In this document: one piece after another, positions 57,237 through 64,000 of the stretch
How the letters are laid out: each line of letters starts with the position of its first letter
Numbering within the stretch: position 1 is the first letter of the stretch
Source of the DNA: Meandrina meandrites
Lineage: Eukaryota; Cnidaria; Anthozoa; Scleractinia; Meandrinidae
Assembly (NCBI GenBank): GCA_963693305.1
Contig: OY855904.1
Span: 35,717,417 to 35,781,416 of the forward strand
Length of the DNA stretch: 64,000 nt
Direction: 5' to 3'
Program-made: the position numbers and the translations under genes
Notes under the pieces: generated by a model
Seen by the model: the letters and a program-made list of their open reading frames with translations, nothing else
Told to the model about the DNA's origin: nothing
Databases searched by the model: none

Positions 57237-59740
57237 TTATAAGGAATCGCAAAAGGCAAAATCGTTTAACTTGCGCTGGGTATAATTTTGGGGCCGTTAT
57301 AGGGAGTTTAATCAAACCACGATTGCGGTCGACTGCAACTTTACTGATGACCAGTTTATGGATCTGCACTTGGTTATGCGTCCTACGAACAACATGAGAA
57401 GACTTGTTACTGATTTAAATTTTCCACGTTTCTCTCCTTTTTTATCACAACTATGCAACTTGTCAGTTAAGTTTGGTTAAACTCTGAGGAGTAATAATAA
57501 TATTCAGTTCAATGAACACTAAATAAAGAAATGGCGACGATAACTGCTAGGAACATTATAGGGCTGGCTGCGTGTAATGGTTTAAAGAAACCCTAAAGAA
57601 AATTGTAAATTGAAGTGTTGCTGGGTCAATAGAATGTAACTAAACTGTTAAATAGAATAAAAGGCGACTAACTAGGGGAAACCCATGAACCGTGCACATC
57701 GATGATTTGCATTTTGAAAAGTTTGAAGTACTGTTTTATGTTAGTGAAATGATCTCAACCAAACAAAACTGAAATAAAGTATTTTGTCTTGAATACATGT
57801 CGATCTTTGATAACTTCTCAGTCTCCTGTAACGACAACCATGAAGAGCCAGTGGCTTGGTGGTATTGCTAATAACACCAAGTTAGTCTTTGTTATTCGAA
57901 GTAAGAAGGCCAGACTACGATACTGGAGCCTAATCCTTTCATGTTTTTTTTAATCCCATTAAACTCTGTTTTTCTTTTTCTAAAATTACCCCAGGATCGC
58001 TGCACCATTTCTCGTTCATTTAAATCATAAACATTTCTCAAAAAGTTTTCAGTGTCTTATAAAATGCAAATTATAAATGACTGAAATGTCACTAAACTTT
58101 AAATAACATGAATTTTACGCATCGGTGCAATAGTAGCAATATATTTCTTTGGTAAATGAGTAACAATGCTGCATCTGAAGTGACCTCGGATTTCCGCCCT
58201 TGTCAAATGGCTTTACGAACGTCATACGACGCTTTGTAATCGGCTCGAGGTCGACTCGCCACTTACTCCGATCGGAGACGACCTTGATGACGTACGAGCC
58301 ATAAAATACGAAGTATGCCGAAAAATCTCAAGTTCAAACCACTTACGTACGTCATCCGATTTGCGTGAGCATATTAAATGTATTCATGTTTATTAAAGTG
58401 TCGTCGGGTCAATTCGTGTTATTCGAACAGCGTAAGAGCGTCATACAACTTGGGCGAAGGCCAAGATTAAACTTGTCAACAATTAAGCTGTGGTCAGCTT
58501 TACCCCATGATCAAACACGTTCAGCGTTCTTGTTATAACAAATAATGATATTCTCGTTGTTTTTCGTTCACATGTGTTGTGTTCCTGACACCGAAAAACA
58601 ATCAAGTATTAAATTGTTGTTCATGCTGGTTTGTGAAGGATTTTTGGCCGGCACGTCCAATTTAGTTATTCTATTTTTAAGTCACGCGAAAAGATAATTT
58701 CCGGCCATACGACACGCACACATGCAAACATCTCAACCGGACGTCACGCAACAAAGAATCTCCGCAATGTATGGGGACAAGGTCCGTGTGCTTCTTTTTC
58801 GTTTAAAGTTGCTTTATTTCTATCTCTCATTAACTGTCACTTAATTGTAAATTCACTCCTTTTTGAATTCATCTCCTGACTACAGTTATCAATTAAATTC
58901 ATCCCTTTGAAAAACTCTTCCCATTTTAAAATTAAAGGGAAACCTGTGAGGAGGCTTTGGAGTACATATGTCATGTCTCATCAGCGTTTACACAGACTGG
59001 ACGATATTTACCATTATTTAAATAGATTCCAATGAAACTTAATAAATAGCGGATATTTTATCGTATGGCGCCGGTTTGACACATTTACGAGACGTTGTCT
59101 TTGACCTTGAAGTGAGAAACGTAGAAGCCGCGACAAAAGGCGATCTATTGTAACTTTAAACAGTTTATTTATATCTGAGTTAATTTTAGGCAACGAGTGG
59201 GTCGCTGACTACACCTTCGCGAATTCGGTGGAGACATCCCATTTATACGGCCGAGGATTTTACACAACAATTTCCTTTGTTTGTGGAACTATTTCTGATT
59301 GTATGCCAGTATGGCATTCAAAACATTCTGAAGATGTTTTAAGCGTGCCATGGATGTGCCTGGAGTAGACCACAAGAACTCTCATAATCTCGAAACGTCC
59401 GCATGTCGCTGTAAGAATTTTGTTCACCAACGAGTAACATTGACCAGGAGTTTCCCAGGCAGCACTCAAATGTGTCAATTCTCCACCGGGGAAGGTTTCT
59501 TGACTGATTAGTAAAACGTTGTCATCTGAATCTGAAAATTTCTCAACCGATAAAAATTTCTCGAAACGCTGGAAACAAGTTTCTTAAACGATCAAATTCG
59601 AGGGTGTTGGAGGTCGTGAGGGTGGACCGGTGATGGTGGGACTCTGCACCCAGTAACTCTACCCAATAAGGGTGGTTGTAGGGAGTAGAGACGGGAGTAG
59701 AGAGCAGTTTGCTCGAATTATTTTCCATTATTTTTTATTG
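57237..59740. other. No recognised gene
   Basis: Gene E 3' flank, then AT-rich spacer. Frames at 59260-59728 (minus) have no known domain. Confidence 0.4.
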
Positions 59741-59975
59741 GAGAGGTTAAGCATGCCGTAAACCGGCAAACGGCAAACACGAGCTTGCCTCTCATTTTGT
59801 TTCCTTTTTATCACTGAATTTCTAAAATAAATCCCTCGAAAAAAGAGGGAAAAATCACACAATCACAACAAACACAAACCTACTCATTTCCGCGTACAAT
59901 CGTCAAACGGCAGACGGCAGAAGAAGAATTTTTGCCGTTCGCGGGAAAAACAAACGCCATGCTTAACCTCTCTAT
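59741..59975. mobile_element. Small TIR element
   Basis: GAGAGGTTAAGCATG at the left end and CATGCTTAACCTCTC at the right. GCCGTTTGCCG-type words inside are also inverted (AAACCGGCAAACGGCAAAC / AAACGGCAGACGGC). 235 bp, noncoding. Confidence 0.8.
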
Positions 59976-62380
59976 GTCATAGATTGGCAAAGTATACCCC
60001 TAACGCGTTATTCTGATACATTCAATTCCACGATGGTACCATTTCACACTATACAACATAGAATCCCCTGTTAAAAGGCTTCATGTCGTTAGACGCATTT
60101 GGAACCAAACTTTCCTGCGATTTTATCATATTTTCAACTGCGCTCAAAAATATTCTACGTGACCTTGATAACGCTAATAACGTCTGTGTTTAGTATGACC
60201 CAGTATTTTTTCAGGGTCAGTACTGGTGTCTGCTACTCAGATTATGAGGCTTAATCAGAGGATATTAACAATACTGTTTACTGCTCTAATTGTAAGATTT
60301 ATCTAAATCCATTTGAGATAGACCAATCATGACTTTGCAAAACGGGAAGTCCATCCATTTCCCGTTTAAAACTTAAGCGCCAAAAAGATTTAGCTGCATC
60401 TCAGGGGTTGCTCTGAAAGGCCAAACATTTGAATGTCCAGTGAAACTATGCCACAGATTGGGCTGTCTACAAGATGCTCTAAATTCTTTAAAATAATGCT
60501 CAACATTATTCAAAAAGTTGCTCAAATAATCTTCAAGTTGCTCCAAAATCCTAATGCGGCAACCAAAGAACCGATTTCCTCGACTCCTGAGCTTTTAATA
60601 ACTTGCACCACAAGTAAGAAATATCTTCAAGGAGCCTCCCCTTATATCTAATCGTAAAGGAAAATCACTTGAAGACATGTTTTAGAATTTCTCTTTTGCG
60701 AACTGGCCCGTCAACACTTTACTCACTCGGCCATTTTGAATTTAACTGAGATCCATCCACCGCTGACCAACTGAATCGCGTTTTAATAACCACAGGCAAA
60801 TCAATGCTCGCCTGCACCTACTGAGTACTGTTAACAATACGTGACGGCTGTTACCAAATACCAAAAACAAAAGCATTTATAGTGTTCAACATGCCTGCTT
60901 GGTTTGTTTAATTTGTGGTATTGTCTTACAAAGGAAAGAGTTGCCCGAAACCGGAAAAAGTTGCACAACAGTTGCCGAGCATCTTAAGGACAGCCTTAAC
61001 AATCAAATGTTCCTCTGGAAACTCTAAAATGCCTTTTCCAAAGCCTGTTAAACTAAAACACTCAAGTTCCTTTATAATGCAAAATAAATTTGCTCGCTTC
61101 AGTTTGTTTGTGCTCCATAAATCAGATTTATATGAAAAGAAGCACTTTTTGAAATAAATTGCCCTTCTTTGTTAAAAGCTCTGTTGCTGTGCATTTCATC
61201 ATCAACATGATATTGATGTCTGGTTTTTTTTTTAAATCTAAGAAAACTCGTAAAATATAATTTCTCTTTTCAGGTATATCATTGTCTATTAAAAACTAGC
61301 CATGGTATACTGCAGTTCCTGAGTTTTGACTGGTTTACAGGCCATGGCATCTGAGTTCACATACCATGGACCACAACTTTGTTTTGTATACGCGTCAGCG
61401 AGAACGCCCGGGGAGATCAAATATTGAAATTGTTTGGGCGCTTTTAATAAAACAATTATTCCACTCGCGCTTGTTGGATACGAGATAGTTATAGTCCACT
61501 CATCTCATATCCAACCCCCGCTCGTGCCATAATATGTCTGAATTTTTGAAAAAGGGATCAACGTCATTTTCACCGCTTTGTACAAAATTCGCCGTAAACG
61601 TTTTTCTCTCGCCAGAAAGTAGACGATATAAAAACTAAAAGAAATGTCTTTTTTTTCTCTTAATATTTAACTCTTCGAAATTATACTTCTCGGCTTATAT
61701 GAATTACCATTAAGAAGTTCTTTGAATTGTTTTGTCTTCTCTTAGTCCTTTCTAACTGTCCGGGTGTATTTTGCTTTGTGTTCTACGTGGCAATTTCTTG
61801 TCGAGTAGTTGATTTCTGCCCTTATGTGAAACCTGGGTTTTTGAAACAGCTTTTCACACGGGGTAGAATTCTATCACACTGGTTGGGATCTTGTCACACG
61901 GGTCAACAGTGTTTATTTGTTGCCAAATTTAAAGGCGGGCAAAAAGTTCATTAGCCTAACATTGCCACTTGTTTCTACTCCAGTTTGAAGAGTTGAAAGA
62001 AAATTCATTTTCAGGTTGTCTGCAAATTTATCATAAAAAGTTAAATTGACAAGGTTGGGCGAGGGGGGGGGGGGGGGGGGGGCATTAAACAAAAATGAAC
62101 TTCTTATGTTTTGGTATCGCCATGCAATGATTTAATAACGAAATTGAATGGTTTTGTACGTGAAAAGGGCATGGAGAGTAGAGCTAGTCGAAACGGTATC
62201 TATTGAGAGCGGCGATTACAAAGACTGGGGCAAATGTTTATACATTTAAATTTGAGGAGATATGGGCAACCTTCAAAACAGTCCCTCCCCTCCCCTCCAC
62301 CTCAAATTTTCTGAAAACTAAAGAGCTTGGAACTGAGAGATAACAGATAAACCGACACTGTCTTGTTCAAAGCACGTCCG
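59976..62380. other. No recognised gene
   Basis: AT-rich sequence. Open frames (60433-60651, 60915-61157, 61727-61954) are not recognised. A CCATGGTA..TACCATGG pair lies at 61300-61372. Confidence 0.4.
62063..62082 (+). repeat. Poly-G run
   Basis: 20 consecutive G, like the runs at 7342 and (as C) 25608. It may be of uncertain length in an assembly. Confidence 0.9.
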
Positions 62381-62442
62381 TTTTAAGGTGGCCCGCGGCT
62401 ATTTTTTGGGAACGGAGGTGCTCTTTTCTAAATCGAGTTTTG

Positions 62443-64000
62443 GGCATGTAAACCTCAATCGATTTTTCTGATTTTTGGTAGTCGAAATAACAAATGTTCA
62501 AACTTTATAAAGCTTTAAATTATAGGGCAAACACGGCAAACGATCACGAGATATTAGCGCTTTTGAAAAAATATATTTATCACAAAAACGCGAATATTTT
62601 CCAAACGCGACGATAGATTTTTTTCGAATTAATGTCAACTATTTCAAATTATCCAAGTTTTAATGTGAGCAAGTTTCAACAAAATCGGCTCGGTAGAAAT
62701 TGCTGCACAGTTGACTGTTGAATTTTTGCTTCAAAATATTATACTTGTGTATAATTGGGAGCTGTTACAATAAAGTTTAAGTAATGCTCAGATCCCATGG
62801 ATTATTTGAAAGCTTAATGCCAGCTAAAACGTTGCTGAAAAGTATGGAAAGATCGGAAACTCCTAGAAAAAGTTGTAAACGAATGAAGAGGAAGAGGTTT
62901 ACGATGCGTAAATTGCGAATTTTAATATATTCATTTTTTTCGAATTAAAAAAAATCTACCGATTTTTTTCTTTTATTTTTAAGTATGAGAAAATACAGCA
63001 TGTATGCAAACGGCTTTATCTAGTTGCGTGTGTCTAATCTCGATGAAACGCGTCGAATTTTGCTCGCCAAGATGGCTAGTTCGCGTCTTCCATTTTGAAG
63101 CGCTTTGGAAACCCTCGCGTAACAGTAAATTATTCAAACTTGCGGCATTCTCAAGATTATTTAGCACCTGGAATTGAACATACCACGCCACATGCACCAT
63201 TCATTGCTAAATAAAATGCATGAATACAAAGCTCAGCCGCAATTTTATCCGTGGCATGTTTATTTCCAGGTGCTAAATAGTCTTGAGAATGCGGCAAGTT
63301 TGAATAATTTACTGTAACAAGAGCATTTTCAAAGCGCTCCAAAATGGAAGACGAGAAGTAGCTATCTTGGCGAGCCACATTCGACGAGTTTCATCGAGAC
63401 TAGACAGACGGAACTAGATAAAGTCGTTTGCACATATGCTGTATTTTCTCATACTTGAAAATAAAAGAAAAAAAAATCGGTAGATTTTTTTAATTCTAAA
63501 AAGAATGAATATTTTTAAATTCACAATTTACGCACCGTAAACCTCTTCTGCGTCATTTGTCTACAACTTTTGCTGGGAGTTTCCGATCTTTCCATACTTT
63601 TCAGCAACGTTTTAGCTGGTATTAAGCTTTCAAATAATCCATGGGATCTTAGCATTACTTAAACTTTGTTGTAACAGCTCCCAATTATACACAAGCATAA
63701 TATTTTGAAGCAAAAATTCGACAGTCAACTGTGCGGCAATTTCTACCCAGCCGATTTCGTTGAAACTTGCTCACATTAAAACTTGGATAATTTGAACTAC
63801 TTGACATTAATTCGAAAAAATCTATCGTCGCGTTTGGAAAATATTCGCGTTTTTTTCATAAATTGGTTTTTTTAAAAACGCTAATACCTCGTGTTCGTTT
63901 ATTTTGTTCGCCCTAAAGTTCAAAGCTTTATAAAATTTGAACATTTGTTTATATTTCGATTGCCAAAAATCAGAGAAATCGGTTAACGTTTACATGCCGA
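62443..64000. mobile_element. Giant palindrome / foldback element, cut by window end
   Basis: The left arm (about 62443-63190) and right arm (about 63240-64000) are reverse complements with point differences. Examples: TGGGAGCTGTTACAATAAAG against CTTTGTTGTAACAGCTCCCA, and ATTTAGCACCTGGAA against TTCCAGGTGCTAAAT. The centre is near 63213. No transposase seen. Short frames near the centre (62979-63378) are mirror images of each other and not genes. The right arm continues past the window. Confidence 0.9.

Noticed and set aside
62979..63378. Two minus-strand frames of 73 codons
   Set aside because: They lie in the two arms of the large palindrome and show no domain.

Overview
This is a window of an animal nuclear genome, most likely an anthozoan cnidarian and plausibly a reef coral. 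The sequence is AT-rich with short coding exons, long introns, GT-AG splice sites, many degraded transposons and several foldback repeats. The recognisable host genes all belong to one family: Pax transcription factors with a paired domain and a complete paired-type homeodomain (Ser at homeodomain position 50). I place them nearest the cnidarian PaxD / Pax3-7 group, by family resemblance only.

Layout. Three near-identical paralogues (A, B, C) lie head to tail on the minus strand at 5909-15354, 22390-30525 and 34636-43828. Two more (D, E) lie on the plus strand at 48337-50247 and 53659-57183. C and D are therefore divergent and share about 4.1 kb of 5' sequence. All five have the same four-coding-exon structure: a tiny first exon ending in one base of a split Gly codon, a paired-domain exon, an exon for homeodomain residues 1-46, and a last exon starting at Val47-Trp48. 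I rebuilt complete reading frames for all five: 317, 317, 316, 359 and 354 residues. The short first exons and the last exons of A-C were found by reading splice sites and by comparing paralogues.

Between genes A and B lie the remains of an older duplication: a copy of the gene D promoter region (about 16430-17230) and a broken minus-strand paired-domain exon (about 17400-17720).

The rest is mostly mobile DNA. It includes an hAT/ZMYM1-like transposase relic, a tRNA-derived SINE, an RTE-type LINE relic, several 3' ends of other LINEs, terminal-inverted-repeat elements (one interrupts a gene A intron with a clear target duplication), two TTAA-flanked elements sitting back to back in gene C, and a very large palindrome running off the right end. 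No rRNA, tRNA gene or CRISPR array was seen.

How the genes work together. The cluster appears to have grown by repeated local duplication of whole gene units. Near-identity of paired-domain coding sequence, against more diverged neighbouring sequence, suggests gene conversion. D and E carry a perfect FxIxxIL (eh1-type, Groucho-binding) motif in the octapeptide position and a shared C-terminal tail motif; A-C keep only degenerate or shortened forms. This suggests that the two subgroups differ in their effector functions.
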